From Prorocentrum cordatum (Eukaryota > Sar > Dinophyceae > Prorocentrales > Prorocentraceae), in assembly GCA_963575745.1 (NCBI GenBank), contig CAUYUJ010018864.1, positions 129,492 to 193,491 on the forward strand: a DNA stretch of 64,000 bases, read 5' to 3'. The position numbers were made by a program, and so were the translations under genes. Under the pieces are notes generated by a model. It did not search any database. It was not told the origin of the DNA and saw only the letters and a program-made list of their open reading frames with translations. Positions 53,493 through 63,700 of this stretch are shown here, in pieces (positions within the stretch are counted from its first letter, which is position 1; each line of letters opens with the position of its first letter).

Positions 53493-54118
53493 CTACCTCA
53501 GTTCCAGGTGTCCACATCGAGATCCAACAATATCTCGTCAAACACACAGTGCGCCCGTTTACACAACATAGACTCAGCGATTGTATTCGGATGAACAGTA
53601 TGAGAAATCCCACCAGCCCTCTGGGCGTATGTGGTTTAGGGAATTGCATCTTCCATCTTCCCTTCTTCCCCTTCGGGGAGGGGTTCACCCCTCCCCCTCA
53701 CCCTCTCCCCTGGACCTGGACGGGAGGTTTCGCTGGTAGTTGGAGCGTCCAAAACGGCCTCGGCGAGGAAGCCAACATCATCGGTTTTACTAGGGTTTTG
53801 GCCGATTTTAGAGGCTCCCGACGGGGGAGGCTAATTGAGGGACCCCCTTCCTTTGATCGATCACATCCAAGATGGCCCCAAGAGCGCTCCCAAGGTTCCC
53901 AAGAGCGCCCCAAGAGGACTTCAAGAGGCGCCGAGGAGGCCCCAAGAGGTCCCCAAGAGGCCCTGAAGAGGCTCCCTAGACCCCCAAGAGGCCTCAAGAG
54001 GATCCCCGAGGCATCCAAGAATCCCCCAGGCGCTCCAAGAGGACTCCAAAACAACTTCCAAAGGACATCCTAGGAGGCTCTTGTGTACGTCATTGTGCTT
54101 GCTCCTTCTCACATTTCT
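53174..54118. other. Spacer with (GAT)n and CCAAGAGG repeats
   Basis: (GAT)n at about 53395-53490; CCCCAAGAG(G/C)-type short repeats at 53870-54065. No convincing gene, although a small plus frame spans it. Confidence 0.5.
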
Positions 54119-54446
54119 CCTTCTCCTCCTCCTCCTCCTCCTTGTCGGCCTACTCCTCTTCCTTCTCCTCCACTTTATCAGCCTCATCCTCCTCCTCCTC
54201 CTTTCCTCGTCTCTCCCTCCCCCTCCTCCTCCTCCTCCTCCTCCTCCTCCTCCTCCTCCTCCTCCTCCTCCTCCTCCCCCTCCTCCCCATCATCCGCCTA
54301 TTCCCCCTCCTCCCTCCTCCCTCCTCCCACTTTTCCCACCTGCTGCCCCTCCTCCCCCTCCTCCTCCTCCTCCTCCTCCTCCTCCTCCTCCTCCTCCTCC
54401 TCCTCCTCCTCCTCCTCACCCTCCTCACCCTCCTCCGACTCCTCCT
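54119..54446. repeat. (CCT)n microsatellite tract
   Basis: Nearly continuous CTC triplets in two runs (54228-54287 and 54355-54435), adjacent to the 3' end of the retrogene. Confidence 0.92.
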
Positions 54447-54489
54447 CCATCCTCGCCCTCTTGGGTAGGACGGGTCCCCCAGCCTTTTG

Positions 54490-56406
54490 CTACTCTGTAT
54501 GTTCTCTCACTCCCCTATCACCGCAATTCGCCTGGGCATCGTTTTTGGATGGGCTGGTGGGGATACGTGAAGCGTCAAGAATTCTTATCAAGCGCCCAAC
54601 CAGATCATCATCCGCGTATGTCCACCAGTAGGCTGGATTCCCGAATTGCATCGACTGCATCACGAGGTGCTCGAAAAGGTGTAGCTTGGGCGCTGATTTC
54701 CAGATCTTGAGATGTTTTGAGAAACTCCAGTTCGAAAACTTACAATAAATCGACGTAAACTGTGCACTCAACGTATCCAGCTCCTCGTGTATAGCGTCAC
54801 TCATGCACAAGCTTTCTATTTTCACGATTTCATAAAAACGGTCGAGCAACTGGCACGCAGCAAAAGCCAACCGATCGTGCAGGCCCCATTGTGCGTCATT
54901 AAAATTAGCAAACTGGGACAGCACGTGCAATGCGAATGACGTCAGATGCCTGGTAGCGGCGCCATGTGCTTTCAACTTCGCCCAACCTTTATCGGTGCGA
55001 AGCCTGGCCAGGGTCAAGACACCTTTGATGCGAGAGTGGCTTCCTGTCTGCTGGTACCATTGCTTCAAGTATGACGACAATCGGGAAGCGCCCTCCTCGT
55101 ACGTGGCTCCGCCGAAACTCTTTCGCAAACATGCGAATACAGAAAGGACGCTACCGATAACATGAGCTGTCATGCCCAAGTCCAGTGTATGCAGGATGTC
55201 GACCATCACATTCTCCAGCCTGAGGCCGATGACCCCATGTCTTGGCTGATAGAAAGCAGGCACGGGAAGGCCTTGCGAGGCCAGATGGGCCAATAATGCT
55301 TCGTGGGACCAAACGGTTTCTCTCCACCCTGCTTCTGGGCCCACGTCATACCATGCTCTTTCGCGATGGACGTTCGACGCCCTGCAGAATGGACACGTGA
55401 CATCGGCAGCATTCCATTGGGCAAAGTAGAACGCCTGGCAAAAGAATTGCCAGTCGCCCCGAACTTGGGCGACCTGGCCTTTCCAGCCACCTGCGAGGGA
55501 GAGGCCGCCACCTGGCAGTTCGTTATTCTGCCAGTCAAGCATCGGCGTTTCACCCGTCAGCAGAATATTGGCGCTCCAAGAGAAAGCTTTCATCAGCAGG
55601 TCCAGCGTCTCGGGTACCATGTCCGACTTTCTAATCCCTGTGAAGAGGAAACGGGATTGCACCGACGATGTCTGACTTGTAGCGAGGCTATTCCACGACA
55701 GTCCAAATAAATAATCGTGTTTGTTGAACCCCCCGCCATCGGCGTGAAAACCAAGCGGGATCGTTGTTGGCCAGATTTCAAGAGGGGGATTCGGGCGCCG
55801 CCGCACGAACGCCGAATCGGATATCCCTTCCCAGAAATGGTTGCATGAGCCTTCTGCCCCGCAAAGGCGCTGCGTGAAAAGGTCGGCCCGCTCATCGAAC
55901 ATGCGCTTCACAAAAACGTGGGGCCAGAGCACAGGATGAGGCGTAGCGCGTCCTCTCTCGGTTGGCAACTTAATCCACTCAATTGGCGCGCAACCTGACG
56001 GCCAGCCGAAAATCCTCTTGAGGTCGCGGAATAAATTCCCAGGGCGTTGCCCGTTTGCACCAGCGTCGGCCAAACGATCCAGTCCGATAGCGCTTTGCTC
56101 GCGGGCGCCGTGCGAGTACTCTTGCACACGTGCAGAGCTGAGAACGCCAGACCCCCAATCCCTCTTCAGCGAACGATACAATGGCAAAGATGCTGAAGCC
56201 TGCGGGTCAGTGACGGTGCCAGCTTCAAGTCGCCGCCGCACTCCGCCCCGAACACGATGAGATGGCAATTCGGGCTTGCCATCAGGAGGAGGCGTGTCTG
56301 GCGCAGCCTCAGCCTCTGCCAGCCTCTGCCGCGCACCTCGCTTCGCACCGAAGCCATGCGTGCAAAGTAAACATGCGAACAGAATGCGCAGGCTGCGCGT
56401 GCTCAT
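54490..56406 (-). CDS. Intronless transposase-like family protein (638 aa), processed retrocopy
   Basis: ATG 56406 to stop, a single intact exon. The N-terminus (MSTRSLRILFACLLCTHGFG) looks like a signal sequence but may be incidental. Segments: FGWPSGCAPIEWIKLPTERG, TIPLGFHADGGGFNKHDYLF, VTCPFCRASNVHRERAWYD (a Cys pair), RLENVMVDILHTLDLGMTAH, and WKSAPKLHLFEHLVMQSMQF with NPAYWWTYADDDLVGRLIRI. This is an expanded unnamed dinoflagellate family that I believe is transposon-derived (an HTLDLG/ PKLH...FG layout like TNP/Plavaka proteins); function is inferred only. A spliced-leader relic 13 bases upstream and the lack of introns show it derives from reverse-transcribed mRNA. The frame is fully intact, so it is recent or maintained. 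Confidence 0.8.
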   Translation of the reverse strand: MSTRSLRILFACLLCTHGFGAKRGARQRLAEAEAAPDTPPPDGKPELPSHRVRGGVRRRLEAGTVTDPQASASLPLYRSLKRDWGSGVLSSARVQEYSHGAREQSAIGLDRLADAGANGQRPGNLFRDLKRIFGWPSGCAPIEWIKLPTERGRATPHPVLWPHVFVKRMFDERADLFTQRLCGAEGSCNHFWEGISDSAFVRRRPNPPLEIWPTTIPLGFHADGGGFNKHDYLFGLSWNSLATSQTSSVQSRFLFTGIRKSDMVPETLDLLMKAFSWSANILLTGETPMLDWQNNELPGGGLSLAGGWKGQVAQVRGDWQFFCQAFYFAQWNAADVTCPFCRASNVHRERAWYDVGPEAGWRETVWSHEALLAHLASQGLPVPAFYQPRHGVIGLRLENVMVDILHTLDLGMTAHVIGSVLSVFACLRKSFGGATYEEGASRLSSYLKQWYQQTGSHSRIKGVLTLARLRTDKGWAKLKAHGAATRHLTSFALHVLSQFANFNDAQWGLHDRLAFAACQLLDRFYEIVKIESLCMSDAIHEELDTLSAQFTSIYCKFSNWSFSKHLKIWKSAPKLHLFEHLVMQSMQFGNPAYWWTYADDDLVGRLIRILDASRIPTSPSKNDAQANCGDRGVREHTE

Positions 56407-56418
56407 CGGTTTCTCATG

Positions 56419-56440
56419 CTAGAGCCAAAACGGCTACGGA
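56419..56440 (-). other. Spliced-leader relic upstream of the retrogene
   Basis: The minus strand reads TCCGTAGCCGTTTTGGCTCTAG: it matches the SL at all but two or three of 22 positions (A to G within the ATTTT, and CAAG to CTAG). It sits 12 bases before the ATG. Confidence 0.8.
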
Positions 56441-57552
56441 ACACAAGAGTTTAACGTTCCAGGGGTGAGGTCGTACGGAAATGCTTCCCATGTTACGAAA
56501 CTCTTTGTTTCAGGTCGAGCTATATTCTGAATATCATAATGTGCGACTCTGCGACTCTGCATTTCACTTGCCCTGTGTTCCATTGAGTTGACGAGGCGCT
56601 CTAATTCGCGTACAGCATGCGGATCCAAATCTCGCACCATAGGTGGGTGGACGATTGGGAATAAGTAGACGAGCATTCAGAGCGAGCGGCGAGAGCAGGG
56701 ACGAGGACGACGACCAGTCCAGAAGCACAGACGAGGACCCAACACCCCACAGGCCGGCAGGAGGCGGCGATGCCCCCGCAGCTATGTTTGGTTTCACTTC
56801 TTGGGAAAGACGCGTCGCCAGATGTTGTTGGCTTGGTTCTGTTGTTACTGTAATTATGCCATTGCTTGCCGATTGTGTTGCCGTTGTTGTTGTTGTTGTT
56901 GCTGCTCTTCTTGTCACGGCTAATTGTGTTTGTTGTTGATGCTGCATGGCGAACCGTCTCAACATGAGCGTTGTTGTTATTGTTGTTAATGTTGTTAATG
57001 GTGCGTGGCGTGGTGAGCCCCCCCCAGTCTGTTACCAACCATCCTTTGGCGTTAGGTCCTCGTTTTGAACAGGCAGCGCCCCGCATCCCTCGCCTCTCCT
57101 CGCCCTCCCCCTCCCCCCCTCCCTCCCCCAATTACCTTCATCACCATCGTCATCCACATCATCATCGTCATCATCATCATCATCATCAGCATCATCACAT
57201 GTGGCTGTCTTGCCCTCCCGTCGGATCAGTTCGGCGCACCTCTAGTGAAGGTCGTGGCTCTATACGGAGCTCTACCGAATGCCCCGCTGGCAGGGATCGC
57301 ATGGCGGCCTCAGGCCAGTTCGGCGCATCCCTCACTAGCATCGTGGCCCCACGCAGGAAGCTCCACCGAAGGCGGCACTCACAACTGAAAATGGTTGGGT
57401 TCTCCTCCAGGGTAAGTTTTCCTTTTTGTCCGAGGCTGCTTCAGTGGGCGATGCACTCGTCCCCTGTGAGTGTCTTAGCGGCACTGCTGCCGACAAGACG
57501 GCTGCCTCGAGACCAAGAGAAACTGAAACGTGTCTTGACCTCCTCAACTCGT
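56441..57552. other. Spacer, nothing strong
   Basis: A GTT/TTG triplet-rich run at 56870-57000, (CAT)n at 57130-57200, and two similar copies of a segment ending (G/C)GGATCGCATGGCG or CTCACTAGCATCGTGGC (57240-57360). No gene is seen. Confidence 0.45.
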
Positions 57553-58530
57553 CTACTTACGCGAGCGTTTCTTCGGGTTGGCCTTCTCCTTGTAGCCGTT
57601 CCGCAACGAGAACTCCTCGATCTGCTCGTACTTCTCGCGCAGATCGCCCACCTGCTTGATCAATTTGGGAACCTCCTTCGCGTCGGCCTCTTCCGTGCGC
57701 AGGCGCTCCAAGATCACTTTGGTCGTCTTCGTTTTTTTCAGGCATCCTTCGAGATCGTTCCTGAACTCCGAGTGGTAGGGGTCGGCTTTGTTCTTCGCTT
57801 TTGTCTGGATCAGCTTGAGCTCCAAGGTCTTGTCCTGGAACTCCCTGACCAACTGCGGTAACTCGGACTGGAGCTTGGCAACCTTGAGGGCGAGCGCTTT
57901 CTTCGCCTGCTCCTCAGCGTCGGCAGGCTCCACTTTCACTTGGGAAGGGTCGACTCCGCTGCTCGATGCCACCGAGCCGCTCAGCTCCATGGAAGGCCCC
58001 TGGCGATCCATGGCCATCTGCACGTCCTCTAAGCTGCTGTCGCCCTGGGTCTCCACCAAGAACTTCTTCATCTCGCTCTCGGTCATGCGCTCCCAGTTCT
58101 TCGGCACAGGGTATTCCAAATATTCTGGCTCGGTGCGGCCAGTGAGAGAATCTGGTAAAGCTTTGAGAACCGACCGCCGCAACTTTGCTTTCTGTGGCCC
58201 AAGCTCCCGATCCATGGTGTGGGCGGACATGCGAATCACGTCCGAGAACTTCGACTTCTGGATGGCGACCTCCTTCGACGCTATGGTTTTCCTCTGCGCG
58301 TCCTGGCAGCGAGCCTGGTGACCGATGAAATTCAGAAGGAACTTCTCGTCGTAGCGGTTGGCCATCGTGATCTGAGAGTCCGGGTTGCTAGCGACAAATG
58401 CCTTGAGCCCCTGCTTGATCGAGTTCACGCGCTTCTGATCTGCAGCCTGAAGCACTCTCTTCGCAGCCTCGATTTCCTCGTCGGATAGCTGAATCTCCGA
58501 GAGCTTCGCGGCGATCCGCTTCGGCCCCAT
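57553..58530 (-). CDS. Unnamed coiled-coil protein (325 aa)
   Basis: Start ATG 58530 (MGPKRIAAKLSEIQLSDEEI); the open frame extends upstream without ATG. Helical N-terminus, AFVASNPDSQITMANRYDEK, SAHTMDRELGPQKAKLRRSV, then PEYLEYPVPKNWERMTESEM and a long coiled coil (KKALALKVAKLQSELPQLVR ... LRTEEADAKEVPKLIKQVGD), ending with a basic NLS-like KEKANPKKRSRK. Intact, no introns in the coding part. It is the last minus-strand gene before the polarity switch. Family unnamed. Confidence 0.7.
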   Translation of the reverse strand: MGPKRIAAKLSEIQLSDEEIEAAKRVLQAADQKRVNSIKQGLKAFVASNPDSQITMANRYDEKFLLNFIGHQARCQDAQRKTIASKEVAIQKSKFSDVIRMSAHTMDRELGPQKAKLRRSVLKALPDSLTGRTEPEYLEYPVPKNWERMTESEMKKFLVETQGDSSLEDVQMAMDRQGPSMELSGSVASSSGVDPSQVKVEPADAEEQAKKALALKVAKLQSELPQLVREFQDKTLELKLIQTKAKNKADPYHSEFRNDLEGCLKKTKTTKVILERLRTEEADAKEVPKLIKQVGDLREKYEQIEEFSLRNGYKEKANPKKRSRK

Positions 58531-58880
58531 CGAGGCGAGATGCCCTGGCACCGAACGGGATGGTCCGAACTGGCGCCAGCAATGCTCGATGGAAAACGGC
58601 TGCAGTGACGAGAGCGGTGCCATCCCTCCAGAAGGGGGGGTGAGTTCAGGCTGCAGCAGTTGAAGCTGCAAAGAGATCGTCGTTGACAGAGGCCCACTGG
58701 ACAATCACAAACTGCAGCCTCGACCCTGGATCCCCTGAGTACCGACCACGGAAACCTTATTCAGAGAGAAATGCAGTTAGTTACATGTGTTTCACCCAGA
58801 CGGGCTGGACTTACACGGACCCCGAAAGAGACACATAATGTTCAGGATCGACTCTTCCGAACTTCGTTCGCCATCAAATT
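58531..58880. other. Upstream region of the coiled-coil gene
   Basis: The presumed 5' side of the minus-strand gene. The coding frame stays open to about 58704 without ATG, so an upstream exon is possible. Otherwise nothing. Confidence 0.4.
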
Positions 58881-58922
58881 GAATTATAGATTGAATTATA
58901 GCTATAATTCAATCTATAATTC
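58881..58922. repeat. Perfect 42-bp palindrome (AT-rich)
   Basis: The 21-base arm GAATTATAGATTGAATTATA-G is followed immediately by its exact reverse complement, with no loop. Confidence 0.97.
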
Positions 58923-58944
58923 GATTGCAGCCGCAGGACACGAA

Positions 58945-59265
58945 CATAAAACCGATAAACCGATAAACCGATAAACCGATAAACTATTTCGGTTGATCGG
59001 TTTATCGGCAGATCGACCGATAAACCGATATGATTATATCGGTTTATCGGTCGATCTGCCGATAAACCGATCAACCACTAAACCGACTCATCGCATGCGT
59101 GCCCGAATCTCAGCACAGTTTATCAGTTTATCGGTTTATCAGTTTATCGGTTTATCGGTTTATCAGTTTATCGGTTTATCCGAAATAGTTTATCGGTTTA
59201 TCAGTTTATCGGTATATCGGATGTTTCGGTTTATCGGTTTATTGGTTGATCGGTTTATCGGCCCG
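58945..59265. repeat. Fold-back element of ATAAACCG / CGGTTTAT repeats
   Basis: The left side carries (ATAAACCG)n ending AACTATTTCGG; the right side carries its complement, CCGAAATAG followed by (TTTATCGG)n with TTTATCAG variants. The two halves can pair over more than 100 bases on either side of the perfect core palindrome. Confidence 0.92.
58992..59077. repeat. Perfect 41-bp inverted repeat with 4-base loop
   Basis: Arms 58992-59032 and 59037-59077 are exact reverse complements around GATT. The left arm starts GGTTGATCGGTTTATCGGCA. Confidence 0.97.
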
Positions 59266-59296
59266 GCGTTGTCGTGGTTGTCCAATGGGTAATCCT

Positions 59297-59700
59297 TCGA
59301 AATTCTCTCTCCTCTTCCTCCTAGTCCTCCCCTTCCTCTTCCTCCTAGTCCTCCTCCGCCTCCGCCTCCTCCTCCTCCTCCTCCTCCTCCTCCTCTCCTC
59401 CTCCCCCCTCCTCCGTTCCGATCCTCCCTCCCTCCCTCCCTCTCCTCCCTCTCCTCCCTCCCTCCCTCACTGGCCCCGACGCCCATGGTTCTCCTAGTCC
59501 TCCCTCCCCCTCTTCCTCCTAGTCTCCTCCGCCTCCCCTTCCTCTTCCTCCTAGTCCTCCTCCGCCTCCGCCTCCTCCTCCTCCTCCTCCTCCTCCCTCC
59601 TCCTCCTCCTCCTCCTCCTCCTCCTCCTCCTCCTCCTCCTCCTCCTCCCTCCTCCGTTCCGATCCTCCCTCCCTCCCTCTCCCCCCTCCCTCCCTCACTG
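59297..59700. repeat. (TCC)n tract, two similar halves
   Basis: CTCCTCCGCCTCCGCCTCCT followed by TCC runs and CTCCCTCACTGGCCCCGACG occurs twice (59340-59490 and 59545-59712), a tandem duplication of about 220 bp. Confidence 0.9.
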
Positions 59701-60217
59701 GCCCCGACGCCCAGTGCCCAGGCCCATCCAGAAAGAAAAACTGGAAAGGGGGGAGGGCGGGAAGGAGAGATGGAGGCAGGGGGGGTTGGATTCGATTCGG
59801 GAAGGGGCATTTGAGAAAAGAGGGGATGGAGGGGTGGAGGGAATAGGGATGGGGACGGGGGTTTGGAGTTGGGAAGGAGGGGTGGAGGGAGGAGTGGCGG
59901 GGGGAGGGCGGGGTTTGTGGGAAGCAAAATCTGGCGGGGCATTTCGGGCTAGGACGTTTTCGGTTTCTACAGCGCTTTGGCGGGGGTGCCTCCAGTTCCC
60001 CCTTCCTCTCCTTCTCTGGGCTTTGGGGGGGTCGCATTTCCCCTCTCCTCCTCCCCCATCCTCCTTCTCCTTCCCCCCTCGGTCTTAGCCGTATCAGGTT
60101 ATCACTGTAGCGCGAGCTGCGGCGAAAGCTGCTGGCGTCGCGTGTCCTAATGCGGATCCGCGGCGATAGCTGCAGATCTGCGGCCACCCACACTATTGCG
60201 GGTCCGCGGCGATAGCT
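59701..60217. other. Upstream region of gene H
   Basis: Contains one copy of the dispersed GGGAAGC(G/A)AAATCTGGCGGG repeat and, at 60149-60224, two 47-bp-spaced copies of GGTCCGCGGCGATAGCTGCA-type sequence, the second forming the likely splice acceptor (CTGCAG at 60212-60217). Confidence 0.5.
59790..59960. repeat. Dispersed repeat, copy 1
   Basis: GGATTCGATTCGGGAAGGGG ... GGGAAGCAAAATCTGGCGGG ... GACGTTTTCGGTTTCT. Confidence 0.7.
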
Positions 60218-62382
60218 GCAGATCGGTATGGCCGCTTCTTGCGCCATCTGCAAGCAGAGTGCGTCAACGCGCACATGCAAGTGCACGGCCTGGACTTCGC
60301 TACTTTTCCATGCCCAGAGTGCAGGACCACGGAACGCCAGCTCCAGTCGATGGAGGCCGCCAGGTTGCAGCGGCAGCAGGTCGTCAGCAGCAGTGGGTCG
60401 TCAGCGGCAGCAGGTCACAGGCGCACAGCCGTCTTCCGGATCCCCCTCACCCAGGGGGGGGAGCGCAGGATCACCAGGGAGAACCGCCGCTCCAGGTCGC
60501 CGCCTCCCCGCGTCGTGGCCGATTCGCCCATCATGCAGCCCGAGTCGCCTGGTGGGGCCATCGTCCCGGCCGCGTCGCCCACTGGCACGGCCGTCGCCCC
60601 GGCCGCGTCGCCCATTGGCAGGGGGCTGTCGCAGTCCATATCCCCATCACAGTCTCAGCCGTCGCGGCCGCAAGGCCCTGCCATCACGGATGCCGATTTC
60701 GGTTTCACGTTCACTGACAACACGGCGGCTGGCGGCGACGGGGCCCCGGTGCCAGACCCGTCCTTGGCTGCTATTCGCGCCCTCGACGCCGTGCCGAATG
60801 CCGCCGCTTTCCGAACCGCCCTGCATCCGACGGGCTTATTCACCGGCTTGCAGGACGAGCGGGGGACCCGAGAGACAGCCAAGCAGTGGCTGGGCGAGAT
60901 GCTGGCGGACCCTAGGGACCACAAGGAGGTGGGAATGGATCCCAGCTTCTCAATTCGGCTCCTGCTCCCGCGCCCCTTCCGCACAGCAGTCGTCGCGGTG
61001 GCGTCGCGCGAGGGTTGGCAGCTCGAAGCGCTCATGCAAGGTATCATGAGCAACGCGGGCTGGTTGGAGCACCACGCCACGGTGCTCGAGGAAACTGCGG
61101 ATGAGACGCGCTCCCGCAAGCCGACGATTGCGATCTTCGGCGCGGCTATGCCATCCACTCGCAAGACCTCCCTCGCCCGCTTCGTCTCGGTCAGCCTGCT
61201 GGACGACACTGACGAGGGGCGGCAGCTGCAGGCTTGCACCTGCGGTGACGCCACGCTGAGAGGAGTGTTGAATTGTATTTCGACGCATGAGCGCAGCGGG
61301 CTGGTCAACGACGAAATCACGACGGCTTACGACACCACCTTCAGCCAGGGGTCGCGCGGGTGTCACTACGCGGGAAAGCCGACGATGCTCAAGTTCGTCA
61401 ACGGCGAGCGCAGCATCACTATGACTGGGCATGGGGCCGTTAATTTGGGCACCTACGGGTTCTTGCACCAGGTGCGGGGGCAGATTCCAGCGGTCGAGGA
61501 GGTGCTCCAGCGTGATTCCATTGGCTTCCGCAAGAGGTTCAATACCATTTGGTTTGGCGAGGCGGCTGGCCACCCGACGCAGAACACCGAGCAGTCCACG
61601 ATTTTGTTGACAGCGTTCATGTCTTGGATGTGTCAGAATGCCCTGCCCCAGCAGGAAGTGCACTGCTTCGATAATTTCTCGCTGTCCATGTATCGGGCCT
61701 TCATGAGCGGCATCTCCAATTTCATAGACGAGAATCCAGGCCTCGACCAGCTCATACGGGAGAAAATGCAATTCGCCGACACAGACATCCTGCGGTTGAC
61801 CAACGTCGAGTTCCGGATGTGCCAGTTCTTAGAGCACACGTCGCCGCTGCGCCTGGTCGAGGAGGGGGCCCCCCGCGCGACAAGTGGAGCTTGCACGAGC
61901 TGTGCCATGCCATCCACGCTTGGCGTCGCCAGGTGAGTCTGTACATCGCGCACACAAAGTGGGGCGCCGTGCACGGGCCCTGGCCCGCTCCCGCGGGGGC
62001 CGGGGCGCCTCGGCCCCGCGCGGCCCAGCTGCCCATTGACATGCTGGCGGGCAACTTGATTCTTGCGGATCCGCGGTGCCGTGGCGTCGTGACTTCTGGC
62101 GATGCCCTCACGTGGGTGCGCGCTCGGCTCATGGCTCGTGGCGAGAGGGATGTGGCTGGCCGGGTGCACGGGGCCATCCAAGCAGCAGCAGCGGCCGGGG
62201 TGGTCGAGATCATCGCGGGTGCCCCTGCCGCCGAGGACGGCGCAGACGCCGCCCCGCGGGCTAGGCGGGGCCGGCGCGTCCTCAGGTTCAGGAAGAACCC
62301 TTGGGCGACCGTTCTGGCGAACGAAGTCGCTTCCGCCTTCGCGGTAAGCTTGCAGCTCAATGCCGATTCTTTCGAAGATTGA
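60218..62382 (+). CDS. Gene H: DUF3987-like NTPase family protein, frameshifted
   Basis: The only convincing plus-strand gene. The exon starts after CTGCAG at 60217 with RYGRFLRHLQAECVNAHMQV and a CPEC pair (FPCPECRTTERQ); a 5' exon is missing. A Pro/Ser-rich linker follows, then an NTPase-like core: PTIAIFGAAMPSTRKTSLAR (degenerate Walker A, 61120), SGLVNDEITTAYDTTFSQGS (Walker B-like DE, 61300), TGHGAVNLGTYGFLHQVRGQ (61430), GFRKRFNTIWFGE (61530). This resembles the DUF3987 primase/helicase-like family found in mobile-element contexts. At 61860-61885 a G5C6 run shifts frame: EEG..PRDKWSLHELCHAI is restored by one extra base. The C-terminal part ends FAVSLQLNADSFED at 62382. Confidence 0.65.
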
Positions 62383-63165
62383 GCTGGTCTCGCTTTTGCG
62401 CGGCGAGAGTTGCTCGTCGAGAGCGGCGCGGCGAGAGCTGCGCGGTGAGAGCTGCGCGATTGGGTGGCGATCTGGGCGGCGCGAGCTGTCCCCGCCCGCG
62501 GCGAAACGACGTTCTAGTGGCGATATGCGCGGCGGGAGCTGCGGTTGTGGCGCGGCGGGAGCTGCGGTTCTTGGGTGTCGAAAGCTGCCCGCGGCATTTT
62601 CGCAGCGGGGCAGTGGGAGTGGACTCACTGGTGGCTGCGCAGCCCCGCGCGCGGCCGGGGGCGCAGAAACGCGGCATCATCATCGTCATCATCACCATCA
62701 TTGCCATCGCCATCACCATCACCATCATCACGATTATCATCTCGGTCATCATCGTGGTCATTGCCACGGTCATCATCATCATCATCGTCGTTCTCCTCCC
62801 CCTCCCCCTCCTCATCATCATCCCCCTCCTCCTTCCCCGCCGCGGCGGCGGCCGTGCCCAGTGAACCGCATAGACTTCGGTGGAGTTCCCTATGGGGGCA
62901 CGAAACATGTTTGGCCAGGGCCGCCATGCGGCAGGACGATGATGACGATGATGATGACGGCTATGGTGATGATGTTGTTGATGGTTTCGATGATTGTGGC
63001 GATGCTGACGACGATGGTGATGAGGAGGAGCAGGACGACGATGACGCGGTGGATGCGTTTTCAAAACGAGGATCCAACGCCAAAGGAGGGGTCGGAACGC
63101 AGAAAAGGAGGGAGGAGGAGGAGGAGGAGCAGGATGACGACGAGGAGGAACGTAGGAGGGAGGGA

Positions 63166-63300
63166 TCGATTCGAGTCGGGAAGCGGGCTCTTCGGGAAAG
63201 GGGAGGAGGGTTGAGTCTACGGGAAGCGAAATCTGGCGGGGCATTCTGTGCGAGAGTTGGGCTCGGCGGTGAGAGGATGTTTTCGGTTTCGGTGGGGATC
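63166..63300. repeat. Dispersed repeat, copy 2
   Basis: GATTCGAGTCGGGAAGCGGG ... CGGGAAGCGAAATCTGGCGG ... ATGTTTTCGGTTTCGG. Confidence 0.75.
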
Positions 63301-63597
63301 CCTGGGTCCGAGGAAATCCTCTTGAGCCCTGGTCTTCGGCCGTTTTCAGAGCCTCTTGGGCGGTCCCGAAGCCGCCCAGTGAAGTCATGGGGCTCTATCG
63401 GGCCGTCTTGGGTCCATGCTTGGCCATATTGGTGGCTTGGGACGCTGACTTAGACCGTCTCGGAGGTCATCTCGGGCATCTTCGACGCCGATGGCCTGGG
63501 GCATATGCTCGGATTCTGTGGCCGTCGGCCGTCAGATCTGCATGCGGAGTGAAAAAGGGGGAAGGGGTGGATACGTGAGGGAGGGAGGGCAAGGGGG

Positions 63598-63700
63598 TCG
63601 GATTCGAGTCTGGAAGCGAGCATTTGGGGAACAGAGAGGAGGGCCGAATGTATGGGAAGCGAAATCTGGCGGGGCGTTTTCTGCAAGAGGGAGCTTGTTG
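63598..63700. repeat. Dispersed repeat, copy 3
   Basis: CGGATTCGAGTCTGGAAGCG ... GGGAAGCGAAATCTGGCGGG ... it is followed, as in copy 2, by a CAGTGAAGTC segment downstream. Confidence 0.75.

Noticed and set aside
53400-53594. Poly-Asp/poly-His small proteins over GAT repeats
   Set aside because: Pure microsatellite translation, present in every frame of each (GAT)n tract.
54150-54710. Poly-Leu/Ser/Pro ORFs over the CCT tract
   Set aside because: Microsatellite translation; no coding signal outside the repeat.
58571-58591. Spliced-leader relic upstream of the 57.5-kb gene
   Set aside because: Only about 14 of 21 positions match, within chance expectation for a 64-kb window.
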